Source of the DNA: Prochlorococcus sp. AG-424-E18
Lineage (GTDB): Bacteria > Cyanobacteriota > Cyanobacteriia > PCC-6307 > Cyanobiaceae
Direction: 5' to 3'
Assembly: GCA_003210155.1 (NCBI GenBank)
Contig: QCNC01000010.1
Span: forward strand, 1 to 49,946
DNA length: 49,946 nt
Part shown: positions 31,367 through 40,300 of the stretch, in pieces
Layout: the number at the start of each line of letters is the position of its first letter
How positions within the stretch are numbered: the stretch's first letter is position 1
The notes under the pieces: model-generated
Told to the model about the DNA's origin: nothing
What the model saw: the letters and a program-made list of their open reading frames with translations, nothing else
The model's database searches: none
Position numbers and translations under genes: made by a program

Positions 31367-31510
31367 TTACCTTTTATAGATAAATCTTTGTATGTCTTCG
31401 AATAGATTAGATTTTGATTTAAAAAATCCATTACTTTTTAAATAAGATTTTCCTTTTTCTATATTTTCAATTCTTTTTTCATAAGAATTTTCATCTAAAT
31501 TTTTTTGCAT
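31367..31510 (-). CDS. small basic hypothetical protein (47 aa)
   Basis: From ATG 31510: MQKNLDENSYEKRIENIEKG, KSYLKSNGFFKSKSNLFEDI, QRFIYKR. Charged, helical and soluble. Convergent with 31043-31261. No family recognised. Confidence 0.45.
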   Translation of the reverse strand: MQKNLDENSYEKRIENIEKGKSYLKSNGFFKSKSNLFEDIQRFIYKR

Positions 31511-31772
31511 AAAAATAGTCGGAATCTTATTCTGAATAATGCTCACAAAAAAGCGGTTACCTTAAATACAAAATTTAGATTCTTTTTTGAATTGCTTCTC
31601 ATTCAAACTAAAGATCAAATAAAAAAGTTTCTTTCTTAAATTTTGAAAATTATTAATTAAAAATAAATTAAAAATAAAATTCTTAGAAAAAATGTAATTT
31701 AGGTAGGAAACACTACATCAATTACCTATTAGGAATAATTAACTTGTAAATATAAATCTATCTCGCATAATT

Positions 31773-31901
31773 ATGGAATTCTTTAAAAAATTCATGACTG
31801 AGAAAGCTGAAAAGCTTAACGGTAAAGCTGCAATGCTTGGAATGTTTGCTCTAATAGGGGCTTACTATTTTACAGGTCAAATTGTTCCAGGTATTTTCTA
31901 A
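31773..31901 (+). CDS. hli: high-light-inducible protein (42 aa)
   Basis: ATG 31773: MEFFKKFMTEKAEKLNGKAA, MLGMFALIGAYYFTGQIVPG, IF. The EKLNGKAAMLGMF core has Lys where most copies have Arg. Ends TGQIVPGIF. Monocistronic, with its own terminator. Its leader (31511-31772) lacks the 30-bp element shared by two others, so control may differ; I see nothing else there. Confidence 0.92.
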   Translation: MEFFKKFMTEKAEKLNGKAAMLGMFALIGAYYFTGQIVPGIF

Positions 31902-31925
31902 CGAAAAGCTTACTAAGATTTTTGG

Positions 31926-31953
31926 GGGGTTGGTAATTTTCAGCCCCTTTTTT
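31926..31953 (+). terminator. rho-independent terminator of hli
   Basis: GGGGTTG (31926-31932) pairs with CAGCCCC (31941-31947) with one G-U pair and an 8-nt loop, then T6. It is 25 bp after the hli stop. Confidence 0.8.
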
Positions 31954-31962
31954 ATTTAATGA

Positions 31963-32100
31963 CTAAGAATCTCTTGATAACTTGTTTTTCATATCTTTAA
32001 TATTCTTGATTAATTTTTCTATCCATTCTGTATTGTCATCTTGTTTTAGATATGTAATTTTTGGTTGATTAATTTCAAGTGTTTCGAAATCTCCACTCAT
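31963..32100 (-). CDS. small acidic hypothetical protein (45 aa)
   Basis: ATG 32100 has a strong ribosome-binding site (AAAGGAGAATTT). Sequence MSGDFETLEINQPKITYLKQ, DDNTEWIEKLIKNIKDMKNK, LSRDS. Soluble with a C-terminal amphipathic helix. Unknown function. Confidence 0.6.
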   Translation of the reverse strand: MSGDFETLEINQPKITYLKQDDNTEWIEKLIKNIKDMKNKLSRDS

Positions 32101-32256
32101 AAATTCTCCTTTGTATATTTGTTTAGCTACATCTTTGTTCTAATTGATTTGACTAAAATACTGCGTATCTAATGTGTGCGGTTTGAGGAACATTTAGGTA
32201 CGGAAAGAGGTATGTTTTTTTAGTCATTTAAATCTATGGCTGACCTAAATTAGAAA

Positions 32257-32304
32257 TATGGTTGTCATGAGTCGGTTGCGTTGCTACAACTGAAATCAAC
32301 CATA
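32257..32304 (+). promoter_or_regulatory. structured leader or small RNA (two-step hairpin)
   Basis: TATGGTTG (32257-32264) pairs perfectly with CAACCATA (32297-32304), and an inner stem CGGTTG/CAACTG (32273-32278, 32287-32292, one G-U pair) fits inside. It sits 23 bp before the gene at 32328, so it could be a 5' leader control element. Attribution is by base pairing only. Confidence 0.45.
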
Positions 32305-32327
32305 AACTTTAAATTGCATTTAATAAA

Positions 32328-32510
32328 ATGACTTACTACAGTTGCTTTGATCAAAAAGGTAACATAATTGCTCGCTGTCAGACTAAAGAAGATATAGATG
32401 TTCTTAAGAAAATGGGCAGACCAATAATGGAAATAAAAGAAATGAAAAAAGAGGAATCAGTTGTTTGTTCTTTAACTGGTAGTCCATCCGATTACAACGA
32501 AGATTATTAA
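32328..32510 (+). CDS. hypothetical protein (60 aa)
   Basis: ATG 32328: MTYYSCFDQKGNIIARCQTK, EDIDVLKKMGRPIMEIKEMK, KEESVVCSLTGSPSDYNEDY. Three Cys, soluble, with a beta-alpha start like small metal- or thiol-binding proteins. Followed 4 bp later by a 43-aa gene. Confidence 0.6.
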   Translation: MTYYSCFDQKGNIIARCQTKEDIDVLKKMGRPIMEIKEMKKEESVVCSLTGSPSDYNEDY

Positions 32511-32514
32511 GAGT

Positions 32515-32646
32515 ATGACTCAAAGATCACTTCAATTAAATCAACATGGAAGATCAGAAGTTTTTTTGTTGGTTGCATTGAATAGCATTTGTACTTTCTT
32601 TTCTACTTTTGAAAAAGCATTAACTGATCGCGAAAGAGCGAGATAA
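32515..32646 (+). CDS. hypothetical protein (43 aa)
   Basis: ATG 32515: MTQRSLQLNQHGRSEVFLLV, ALNSICTFFSTFEKALTDRE, RAR. Mildly hydrophobic middle, basic end. Close spacing to the upstream gene suggests cotranscription. A terminator follows at 32699. Confidence 0.5.
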   Translation: MTQRSLQLNQHGRSEVFLLVALNSICTFFSTFEKALTDRERAR

Positions 32647-32698
32647 AAATATTTAGTTATTTGTGGATTAACAGTCAATCAATAAAATTTAAGACATT

Positions 32699-32726
32699 AA
32701 AAAAGACCCTTTTACAGGTCTTTTTT
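32699..32726. terminator. bidirectional intrinsic terminator
   Basis: AAAAAAGACC (32699-32708) and GGTCTTTTTT (32717-32726) form a perfect 10-bp stem with A and T runs built in, so it can stop both strands. On its far side, AAATGGTGACGACAG (32727-32741) has the layout of a minus-strand tRNA CCA end, as beside the tRNA-fMet copies. Confidence 0.8.
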
Positions 32727-33112
32727 AAATGGTGACGACAGAAAGGAGATCTATTTAATAATCAGATTAAGAATTTTCTTAGAAATTAGTTTTGAAAGTA
32801 AAAGTGATTACTCACTTCTTCATGCTTTACAAACGACTTTATTTTTAAGATAGTTCAGAATTAATCCCGAAAGTTTAATTTCTGATCACTTAACTTTCTT
32901 TCCGTAAAGGTTAGATAAGTTAATTTACCTTGGTATTGCAGACCATGGATTAGTGAAGATCTAGTTGGTCAACCTTGGTCGAGTCGATCACCAGAACTGT
33001 CGTATAATTAAAGTAATCGGTCACAGATATTTTGCATGAATCCTTAAGATTGATTTAATCATGATTAATTAAATCTTTAATCCTCGGACCACATCATCTC
33101 TTGGTAAGCAGT
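32727..33112. other. gene-free stretch with local hairpins
   Basis: No credible CDS. A GC-richer segment (32920-33005) has the hairpin CCTTGGT/ACCATGG (32928-32934, 32942-32948, one mismatch) and further TTGGT/ACCAG pairing. GATTTAAT/ATTAAATC near 33051-33075 is another inverted repeat. It may hold an RNA gene or be decayed island DNA. Confidence 0.4.
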
Positions 33113-33469
33113 TTATTTTTTTGTTTTACAAAGAATATAAAGCCAACCAAAGAAAGTAGCAAAAGCAAGTATTGAAGCAATATTCTTATTCAATGGACTT
33201 AAATAACTGTTTATTGCTAGTGGTACATGAAGAATCACTAAATACCAATATAAAGTAGATAGTAATCCGAATAATAAAGCCAGAAGAATATAAAAAGGCA
33301 AGATATATAATCTTCTTTTTTTAATTCTTTCCTCTGTAATATTTTCGGATAAACCAATTCTTGACCAATAACCTCCATTTAATTGAAGAAAAAACTTTAA
33401 AAATATTCCGTAGGTATTTATAAAAAATATAGATAAAGCAAATAACGGCGTAATTATAAATCGTTTCAT
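33113..33469 (-). CDS. three-helix membrane protein (118 aa)
   Basis: MKRFIITPLFALSIFFINTYGIF begins with a signal-anchor helix; two more helices follow (YILPFYILLALLFGLLSTLYW and NIASILAFATFFGWLYIL). Polar loop NITEERIKKRR between. Its ATG overlaps the preceding gene's TAA by one base, so they are coupled. Function unknown. Confidence 0.6.
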   Translation of the reverse strand: MKRFIITPLFALSIFFINTYGIFLKFFLQLNGGYWSRIGLSENITEERIKKRRLYILPFYILLALLFGLLSTLYWYLVILHVPLAINSYLSPLNKNIASILAFATFFGWLYILCKTKK

Positions 33470-33621
33470 TAAAGCTTTAAAAATTTAATTTGTTCAGTTA
33501 TGGAAATCTGACTTATATTATTAACTTTTTTTTCTCTATATTTCGTTAGGAAAAATACCATTGAGCTAAAAACAACTAAAAATCCTATTAATGATATTCG
33601 ATAGAAAAGGTCATCAGACAT
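33469..33621 (-). CDS. single-helix membrane protein (50 aa)
   Basis: From ATG 33621: MSDDLFYRISLIGFLVVFSS, MVFFLTKYREKKVNNISQIS, ITEQIKFLKL. A TTG at 33660 would add 13 basic residues. Helix then basic tail. Coupled to the 118-aa membrane gene by TAATG overlap. Confidence 0.5.
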   Translation of the reverse strand: MSDDLFYRISLIGFLVVFSSMVFFLTKYREKKVNNISQISITEQIKFLKL

Positions 33622-33686
33622 ATCAAAAAAAGCAGATCTTTTAAATTTGTTTCTTATCAAAAAAAAGGAGCTAACTGCCCCTTATT

Positions 33687-33703
33687 TTAGATCGACTGTC
33701 AAT
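33687..33703. repeat. TTAGATCGACT repeat, copy 3 of 3
   Basis: TTTTAGATCGACTGTCAAT at 33685-33703 matches copy 1 at 18 of 19 positions. It lies 6 bp from the end of the truncated MKRLLL reading frame, so it may mark a recombination junction. Confidence 0.6.
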
Positions 33704-33708
33704 CGTAT

Positions 33709-33741
33709 TTAATGTAGCGGTTTAAGTAGTAAGCGTTTCAT
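33709..33741 (-). pseudogene. remnant of a duplicated signal-peptide gene start
   Basis: Right after the stop of the 161-aa secreted gene, ATG 33741 starts MKRLLLKPLH and then stops. The 19-bp AGTAGTAAGCGTTTCATTT (33725-33743) is identical to the start region of the intact gene (34211-34229). This is the leftover 5' end of a second paralog whose body is gone. Confidence 0.6.
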
Positions 33742-34227
33742 TTAAAAATTACACCCATCTGCTATGGCTTTTGAAATATCTTCTTTAAATTCTTGAGAAT
33801 TTAAATCAAACTTTGCCGCACGACTTGTACTGCTGTATGGGCTCCACTGAACTGTTAAAAAACTTTTTTCTTTCAGTTTTTGAGCAAATTCTTTAGGTCT
33901 TGGATGAAAAAAAGCTTGGCTATCTATTGACTTATTCCAATTGTAGAAAGATGCTTTATCTTTATCCCATCTAACGCCAACTCTTGTATTGTCGGCGTTA
34001 TAGGTTGGAGTTACAAAAAGGATTTGTGGAATACTATTGTTACATCTAACAAAAAGATTAATCTTATCTCTTCCTCCTATCGAGTCTTGGACTAGGGTTT
34101 CACTACTAATAGAAAATAGTATTTTTGTTTCATCGGTCATCAAGTCTGTCTCTACTTTATAAAACTTTGATTCAACAGCAGTAGGAAAAGCAAGTGCAGC
34201 TAGTAGTGGGAGTAGTAAGCGTTTCAT
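33742..34227 (-). CDS. secreted protein (161 aa)
   Basis: Signal peptide MKRLLLPLLAALAFPTAVES with cleavage near residue 20. The mature domain is beta-rich (KILFSISSETLVQD, DKINLFVRCNNSIPQILFVTP, RVGVRWDKDKASFYNW) with Cys near the middle and end. Outside the cytoplasm; role unknown. It overlaps the upstream gene by 4 bp (ATGA). Confidence 0.65.
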   Translation of the reverse strand: MKRLLLPLLAALAFPTAVESKFYKVETDLMTDETKILFSISSETLVQDSIGGRDKINLFVRCNNSIPQILFVTPTYNADNTRVGVRWDKDKASFYNWNKSIDSQAFFHPRPKEFAQKLKEKSFLTVQWSPYSSTSRAAKFDLNSQEFKEDISKAIADGCNF

Positions 34228-34640
34228 TTTACTAGTGGCTTGATCGCTGGGAATAACATAATTTTATTACTAAAAGACTTTAATTTAATGTCATCAGAAG
34301 AATTTATTGAACATATTAATTGTCCATCTGTAGAAAGTCGATTTTCTTCGTATTCATATAAATTTGTACCGTTAAGAGATTTACCATCAATGAATGTCTC
34401 AAAATAAGAATAAATTTTTTCTTTTCCTTTAATTAGGTAAGTTGCCTCTGTATCTGAAATATCACCAGTAAAATTGTCAGGTACTTTTATATTAAATTTG
34501 AAATCCCCTTCAACTCTGCAACCTCCATAGCTAGGTTGTTCTGTTTCAAAATTACTTATACCTAGTAAAGTATCATCTATAATTTGTATCTCGTATTTAC
34601 GATTTCTAATAATATTCTTAATCACTGAAACTAATTGCAA
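34224..34640 (-). CDS. hypothetical protein next to the tRNA, probably 5'-truncated (138 aa)
   Basis: Open from a TTG at 34640, only a few bases after the tRNA terminator repeat, without a visible ribosome-binding site. Beta-rich sequence (YEIQIIDDTLLGISNFETEQP, GDFKFNIKVPDNFTGD) with two Cys. Its coupled downstream neighbour has a signal peptide while this one lacks any, so I suspect the original 5' end was lost when the island boundary formed. Confidence 0.5.
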   Translation of the reverse strand: MQLVSVIKNIIRNRKYEIQIIDDTLLGISNFETEQPSYGGCRVEGDFKFNIKVPDNFTGDISDTEATYLIKGKEKIYSYFETFIDGKSLNGTNLYEYEENRLSTDGQLICSINSSDDIKLKSFSNKIMLFPAIKPLVK

Positions 34641-34645
34641 ACACT

Positions 34646-34669
34646 AAAAAAGCAGCTGTGAAGCTGCTT
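34646..34669 (-). terminator. terminator of tRNA-fMet (part of the direct repeat)
   Basis: AAGCAGCT/AGCTGCTT (34662-34669 and 34650-34657 read on the minus strand) with a 4-nt loop, then Ts from A46-A50. The same hairpin, slightly changed, accompanies the truncated tRNA copy at 24742-24764. Confidence 0.85.
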
Positions 34670-34674
34670 CTAAA

Positions 34675-34751
<77 letters not shown>

Positions 34752-34795
34752 GCATATACATAGCATACATCTGAAAGGGTTATTTTTCCTGTTTT

Positions 34796-35761
34796 TTAGG
34801 ATTCTTGGAATTTTACTTTACCTTTAACTTCAAGTCGCACTCCATCAGGAAAATTAAAAACCTTTTCTTCAATGTCTTGAATTCTTAAGTCAGATATCCA
34901 CTCTAACTGTTTTAGTAAATGAAGACTAACAGCATGCTTTGCTCTTTTTGAACCGTCTTCTACTTTTAAAGCTAAACCTATACCTTCATTTACTTTACAT
35001 AGACACTGTATTCCCTCTGCTCCACCTTTACCTATAACGTTCCCATGAGAAGCTTTAATTATTTCTGTATCAAATTTATTGTTATCACTTATCATTATTG
35101 GGTTTATTACCATAGCTCTACTGATTTGTTCTAATTCAGCATTTTCGGAACTGCTCAAAAGAGAATATAACCTCGACATTTCTAATAGTTTTAAATAAAG
35201 AGTGGGTGCACCACAATCATCACGTTCTGCGTTGATTTCAGTTGACGGAATTTTAAGTAAATCAGAAACAATTCTGAATATTTCTATTTGAAGAGGATGA
35301 TCCCCTTTTAAGTAACTATCTAATGGCCAATTCATTTTTTTGCATGTAGCTAAAAAAGCAGCATGTTTACCTGAGCAATTATGTTCTAATGGACTTGTAT
35401 TTGATTTTGGGCATTTAAGATTATCAATATCAATGTCATATTCCCATAAAATTTTGAATGCTTCCCTTGAATGAAGTTTTGATCCACTATGTGACCCGCA
35501 TGCTAAAGCAATTGATTTTGATTCATTATTAAATTTTGATGAAGCTCCACTACTAACGAAAGGTATTGCTTGAAAAGGTTTTAGTGCTGACCTTATGAAA
35601 CTTTTATATTCTGGATTTCCTGCGCACATTAACACTCTCCCTTTTTTATCAGTAATGACAGCATGAATCTTGTGGATCGACTCAATATTTGATCCTCTCA
35701 TTAAGGTTGCTTGTAAGGGAGGATTGTTTGAAGTGTACAGGTTTTTGAAATTTGAACTCAT
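34796..35761 (-). CDS. L-asparaginase II family protein
   Basis: At 321 aa it matches the Rhizobium-type asparaginase II family, unrelated to AnsA/AnsB: SIHKIHAVITDKKGRVLMCAGNPE, IRSALKPFQAIP, ACGSHSGSKLHS, NCSGKHAAFLATC and ERDDCGAPT are its conserved blocks. The thiols and Ser/Lys in SGKHAAFL are likely catalytic. Cytosolic; releases ammonia from asparagine. Ends 44 bp from the tRNA. Confidence 0.88.
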   Translation of the reverse strand: MSSNFKNLYTSNNPPLQATLMRGSNIESIHKIHAVITDKKGRVLMCAGNPEYKSFIRSALKPFQAIPFVSSGASSKFNNESKSIALACGSHSGSKLHSREAFKILWEYDIDIDNLKCPKSNTSPLEHNCSGKHAAFLATCKKMNWPLDSYLKGDHPLQIEIFRIVSDLLKIPSTEINAERDDCGAPTLYLKLLEMSRLYSLLSSSENAELEQISRAMVINPIMISDNNKFDTEIIKASHGNVIGKGGAEGIQCLCKVNEGIGLALKVEDGSKRAKHAVSLHLLKQLEWISDLRIQDIEEKVFNFPDGVRLEVKGKVKFQES

Positions 35762-36256
35762 TTAGAAATTGTTATATTGAAAAATCAAAATACCTGACAA
35801 AGCTAAGACTGAAATAATAGAAAAAATTTGAATTAAATTTTTTAAAATAGGTTTCACCTCAATTGAGGCAATTAGTGATTCTTTTTCTCTCAAAACTAAT
35901 GGCTTTTCCCATACTTGACCGTCATACCAACCGGACTCCTCGTATTCGACTTTTTCAGATATTAATCTATTAAATATGTGATTCCAACCTAGATATAATC
36001 TTATTGAAATTAAAAGAGGTATTGATAAGCTGCTAAAAAAACTTAATAGAATATATTTTAAAAGTGATGTTTTGAAATATACACTACCTGAAGAAATAAC
36101 AAGAAATAGAACAAAAGCTCCTATCCAGAACTTTATCAATATAAGAATTAGTGACTTTTTTGTTTTTGGCCAAGAAAAAATTTTAGATTTTGACAATTCT
36201 ATGAATTCATTTGTGGGTTGCTGCTCTATAGGGACAGGACATTTAGATTGATTCAT
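35762..36256 (-). CDS. Ycf36/CGLD27-like membrane protein (DUF1230)
   Basis: 164 aa starting MNQSKCPVPIEQQPTNEFIEL; the CPVPxEQQPxxE opening is the hallmark of the plastid Ycf36/CGLD27 family. Hydrophobic pairs at about 36-58 and 66-88, then the conserved ESGWYDGQVWEKPL, and a last helix at 142-162. In algae and plants linked to chloroplast function under iron or light stress. Its stop is next to the asparaginase start. Confidence 0.85.
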   Translation of the reverse strand: MNQSKCPVPIEQQPTNEFIELSKSKIFSWPKTKKSLILILIKFWIGAFVLFLVISSGSVYFKTSLLKYILLSFFSSLSIPLLISIRLYLGWNHIFNRLISEKVEYEESGWYDGQVWEKPLVLREKESLIASIEVKPILKNLIQIFSIISVLALSGILIFQYNNF

Positions 36257-36264
36257 AAAAAAAA

Positions 36265-36615
36265 TTATGGAAATAAAAGATTATCTCCATTACTCCAGAA
36301 TGATTCAAGGTCATAATATTTTCTTATTTCTGGTTGAAAAATATTTACTATCAAATCACCATAATCGAGTAAAGCCCATTTTGCTTCGTTAATCCCTTCT
36401 TTTCGTATAGGTTCAACATTAGCCTTTTCTCTAAGCTCCCCCTCTACAGAGTTAGTTATTGATCTAACCTGTACATCAGATAATCCTTCTGCAATCAAAA
36501 TCCATTCACTTATAAATGATACTTTGTCAATTTTTATAAGTTTTATATCTCTTGCCTTTTTTTCATCACATGCTTGGGCTGCTATTAAAACCAAACTTTT
36601 ATTGTCCATAAACAT
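36265..36615 (-). CDS. rsfS: ribosome silencing factor RsfS (Iojap family)
   Basis: From ATG 36615 (MFMDNKSLVLIAAQACDEKKARD) the product is 116 aa. The Iojap blocks DIKLIKIDKVSFISEWILIAEGLSDVQVRSI and WALLDYGDLIVNIFQPEIRKYYDLESFW are clear. RsfS binds ribosomal protein uL14 and blocks subunit joining. A longer frame to 36681 lies in the upstream gene and is not preferred. It overlaps the DUF3318 gene's end. Confidence 0.9.
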   Translation of the reverse strand: MFMDNKSLVLIAAQACDEKKARDIKLIKIDKVSFISEWILIAEGLSDVQVRSITNSVEGELREKANVEPIRKEGINEAKWALLDYGDLIVNIFQPEIRKYYDLESFWSNGDNLLFP

Positions 36616-37237
36616 TTTCACTTGAAACTGATTTTTCTGAGCCTTCTTGCTGAGATAATTCTGATCTTGCTTTTTCTGCACTTTTTCTTAAGGCATCTAA
36701 TCTATCTTCAAAGAAACTTCTTTTTTTCTTTTTTCGTGTCTTCTCTATTAACTCCTTTAATGCTCCTCCAAGACTTTTATAAGCATTTGGAATGCTGTAT
36801 CCAAATCTACAAGCGAGATCTATAGCTCTTTCATCTGCATAAATAGCGTCTTGAAGCTTTTTCTCAGAATTATTTTTTAAATATAATCTATATCCTGCAA
36901 AACTTGACAATCCAAGAGCAAGTAATAAAAGTAACCCATCTTGTACCCACAACTCTCCTATCGCGCCTCCAAGTCCTATGGCAAGAGCTGCCATTTCCCA
37001 TCCATCTCTGGGAATTGTGTCATTTTGGATTTTTCCAACCTCGTGCCAAAATAATAAATTTCTATGGTCAATAGCAAAGTTATCCCATTCATCTAAATCT
37101 ATTTGAATTTCTACTTCGTCACGACCGATTTCCTCAAGTGTTATTAATGGTGGATCTATAGCCGCAGCAGCTTCAACAAATACCCAACTTTCATTCTCTG
37201 GAGGCAACAAACTTTTAAGTCGCTGAAGTTCGCTCAT
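36599..37237 (-). CDS. DUF3318-like cyanobacterial protein
   Basis: 212 aa: MSELQRLKSLLPPENESWVFVEAAAAIDPPLITLEEIGRD, then LLFWHEVGKIQNDTIPRDGWEMAALAIGLGG, a hydrophobic segment at about 88-115, YADERAIDLACRFGYS and a basic coiled C-terminus. The HEVGKI plus DERAID pairing looks like a peptidase-like HExxx trace in a membrane-bound fold, but function is unassigned. Confidence 0.75.
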   Translation of the reverse strand: MSELQRLKSLLPPENESWVFVEAAAAIDPPLITLEEIGRDEVEIQIDLDEWDNFAIDHRNLLFWHEVGKIQNDTIPRDGWEMAALAIGLGGAIGELWVQDGLLLLLALGLSSFAGYRLYLKNNSEKKLQDAIYADERAIDLACRFGYSIPNAYKSLGGALKELIEKTRKKKKRSFFEDRLDALRKSAEKARSELSQQEGSEKSVSSENVYGQ

Positions 37238-37344
37238 AAAAAATTAATTTCTTTCAATACTATAGAAACAAATGTTGCTTTTCAAGTAACTTGATTAACA
37301 TCTGATGATTTATAAGTAGCATGAGATAAATGAACGTTTAAATT

Positions 37345-40300
37345 ATGCCTCAAAGAGGTGATCTTAAAAAAATTCTTATTCTAGGCTCGGGACCAATTGT
37401 TATAGGGCAAGCATGCGAATTTGATTACTCTGGTACTCAAGCTTGCAAAGCATTAAGAAATGCTGGTTATGAAATTGTCTTGATAAATTCAAATCCAGCA
37501 TCAATAATGACTGATCCTGATATCGCAAGCAAAACATATATTGAACCATTGACTCCTGAAATAGTTTCTCAGATCATTCTAAGAGAAAAACCTGATGCTA
37601 TTCTTCCCACTATGGGAGGTCAAACTGCCTTGAATCTTGCGGTTAAATTATCAGAGTCAGATTTTTTAAAACAAAATAATATTGAATTAATTGGAGCTGA
37701 TTTAAGAGCTATTAATAAAGCTGAGGATAGAAAATTATTTAAACAATCGATGGAGAAAATAAATGTAAATGTTTGTCCATCAGGTATTGCATCTAACTTA
37801 GATGAAGCTATCGAGGTATCAAAAAAAATTAGTTCTTATCCTCTAATAATTAGACCTGCGTTTACTTTAGGTGGTGTAGGGGGTGGAATTGCTTTTAACC
37901 TTGAAGAATTTGTCGAGTTGTGTAAATCAGGTTTAGAGGAAAGTCCAAGTAATCAAATATTAATTGAAAAATCACTCATTGGATGGAAGGAGTTTGAACT
38001 AGAGGTAATGAGAGATACTGCTGACAATGTGGTAATAGTTTGCAGTATTGAAAATTTAGACCCAATGGGTGTCCACACTGGAGATTCGATTACTGTAGCT
38101 CCTGCACAGACCTTAACAGACAAGGAGTATCAGCGGTTGCGGGATCTGTCATTGAAGATTATCAGGGAGGTAGGAGTTGAAACAGGAGGGAGTAATATTC
38201 AATTTGCAATAAATCCATCTAATGGAGAAGTAATTGTTATAGAAATGAATCCTCGTGTAAGTAGATCCTCTGCTTTAGCAAGTAAAGCAACTGGATTCCC
38301 CATAGCTAAAATTGCAGCTTTATTATCTGTTGGCTATACACTTGATGAGATAATTAATGACATTACGAAAAAAACACCTGCATGTTTTGAGCCCTCAATT
38401 GATTATGTAGTTACTAAGATCCCAAGATTTGCTTTTGAAAAGTTTAAAGGCTCATCTAATACTTTAAGCACTGCTATGAAATCTGTTGGTGAGTCAATGG
38501 CAATAGGTCGTTCTTTTGAAGAATCATTTCAGAAAGCATTAAGGTCATTAGAAGTAGGTGTTTTTGGATGGGAATGCGACTCACAAGATGAATTTAAAAA
38601 TGAGAGTCAAATTAAAAATAGTTTAAGAAACCCTACATCTGAAAGAATTCTCCTAATTAAAAAAGCTATGCAGCTTGGGAAAACTAATAATTATATTCAA
38701 GAAGTTACAAATATAGATTTATGGTTTATCGAAAAATTACGTAATATCTTTAATTTTGAAAATGATTTTTTGAAAGATAAGGAACTTTATGCTCTAGATA
38801 GGGATTTGATGTTACATGCTAAACAATTAGGCTTTTCAGATCAGCAGATAGCGAAGTTAACTAATTCTGAGTTTTTTGAAGTAAGAGGATATAGAAAAAA
38901 ACTTAATATAATTCCACTTTATAAAACTGTTGATACCTGTTCAGCAGAATTCGCATCCTCAACTCCCTATCATTATTCAACTTATGAAGAATCATTCATT
39001 GATTTCAATTCTCAAATTTTTGATAGCGAGATTTCAGAAAATAGTAAATCTAAAAAAATTATGATTTTAGGAGGAGGTCCAAACAGAATTGGTCAGGGAA
39101 TAGAATTTGATTACTGTTGTTGTCATGCATCATATCAATCTTCTACAAATGGCTATAAAACAATAATGGTTAATAGTAATCCTGAAACTGTATCAACGGA
39201 TTATGATACTAGCGATATTTTATATTTTGAGCCTGTAACTTTGGAGGATGTGCTTAACATAATAGAAGCTGAAAATCCTTATGGTTTGATTGTTCAATTT
39301 GGAGGTCAAACTCCATTGAAATTATCATTACCTTTATTTGAGTGGCTTAAATCTAATGATGGGATCAAAACTAGATCAAAAATTCTTGGGACTTCTCCAA
39401 AATCTATCGATTTAGCAGAAGATAGAGAGGAATTTACAAAAATTCTTGAAGAATTAAGTATTAGACAACCTTTAAACGGTATTGCACGTAATCAAAATGA
39501 AGCAGAAATAGTAGCAAAAAATATAGGATTCCCATTGGTTGTAAGACCTTCCTATGTTTTAGGTGGAAGGGCAATGGAAATTGTTAAAGATGAGAATGAA
39601 TTATCGAGATACATTTCTGAAGCAGTTAAGGTATCACCTGATCATCCAATCCTTCTTGATCAATATTTGAATAATGCAATTGAGATAGATGTTGATGCTT
39701 TATGCGATTCAGAGGGTTCAGTTGTAATTGCTGGCCTAATGGAGCATGTTGAACCTGCAGGAATTCATTCAGGAGATTCAGCTTGTTGCTTACCATCTAT
39801 TTCTCTTTCAACATCCATATTAGAAAATGTAAGGAACTGGACTAAATTAATTGCACAAAGATTAAATGTTGTTGGTTTAATTAATTTGCAATTTGCAGTA
39901 ATAAATTCAAATATAAAAGAAAACAAATTATTTATTCTCGAAGCAAATCCAAGAGCATCCAGGACAGTTCCATTTGTTTCAAAAGCCATAGGTAAACCAG
40001 TTGCGAAATTAGCTACTCAGTTAATGCAAGGTTTTACATTAGAAGAACTTAATTTCACAGAAGAACTTACTCCAAAATATCAAGCAGTAAAAGAGGCCGT
40101 TTTACCTTTTAAAAGATTTCCTGGGTCTGATACATTACTTGGCCCTGAAATGAGATCTACTGGAGAAGTAATGGGTTTAGCTAAAGATTTTGGAATTGCT
40201 TATGCAAAGTCGGAATTGGCCGCAGGTAATGGTGTTCCTTCAGAGGGTGTTGCTTTTTTATCTACAAATGATTTAGATAAAAAAAATCTTGAGGAAGTTG

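Noticed and set aside
31695..31735. GGAAACA within TAGGTA...TACCTA, suggestive of a Yfr2-type RNA
   Set aside because: Only the short GGAAACA string and a 6-bp stem match; the rest of the Yfr2 pattern and a terminator are absent.
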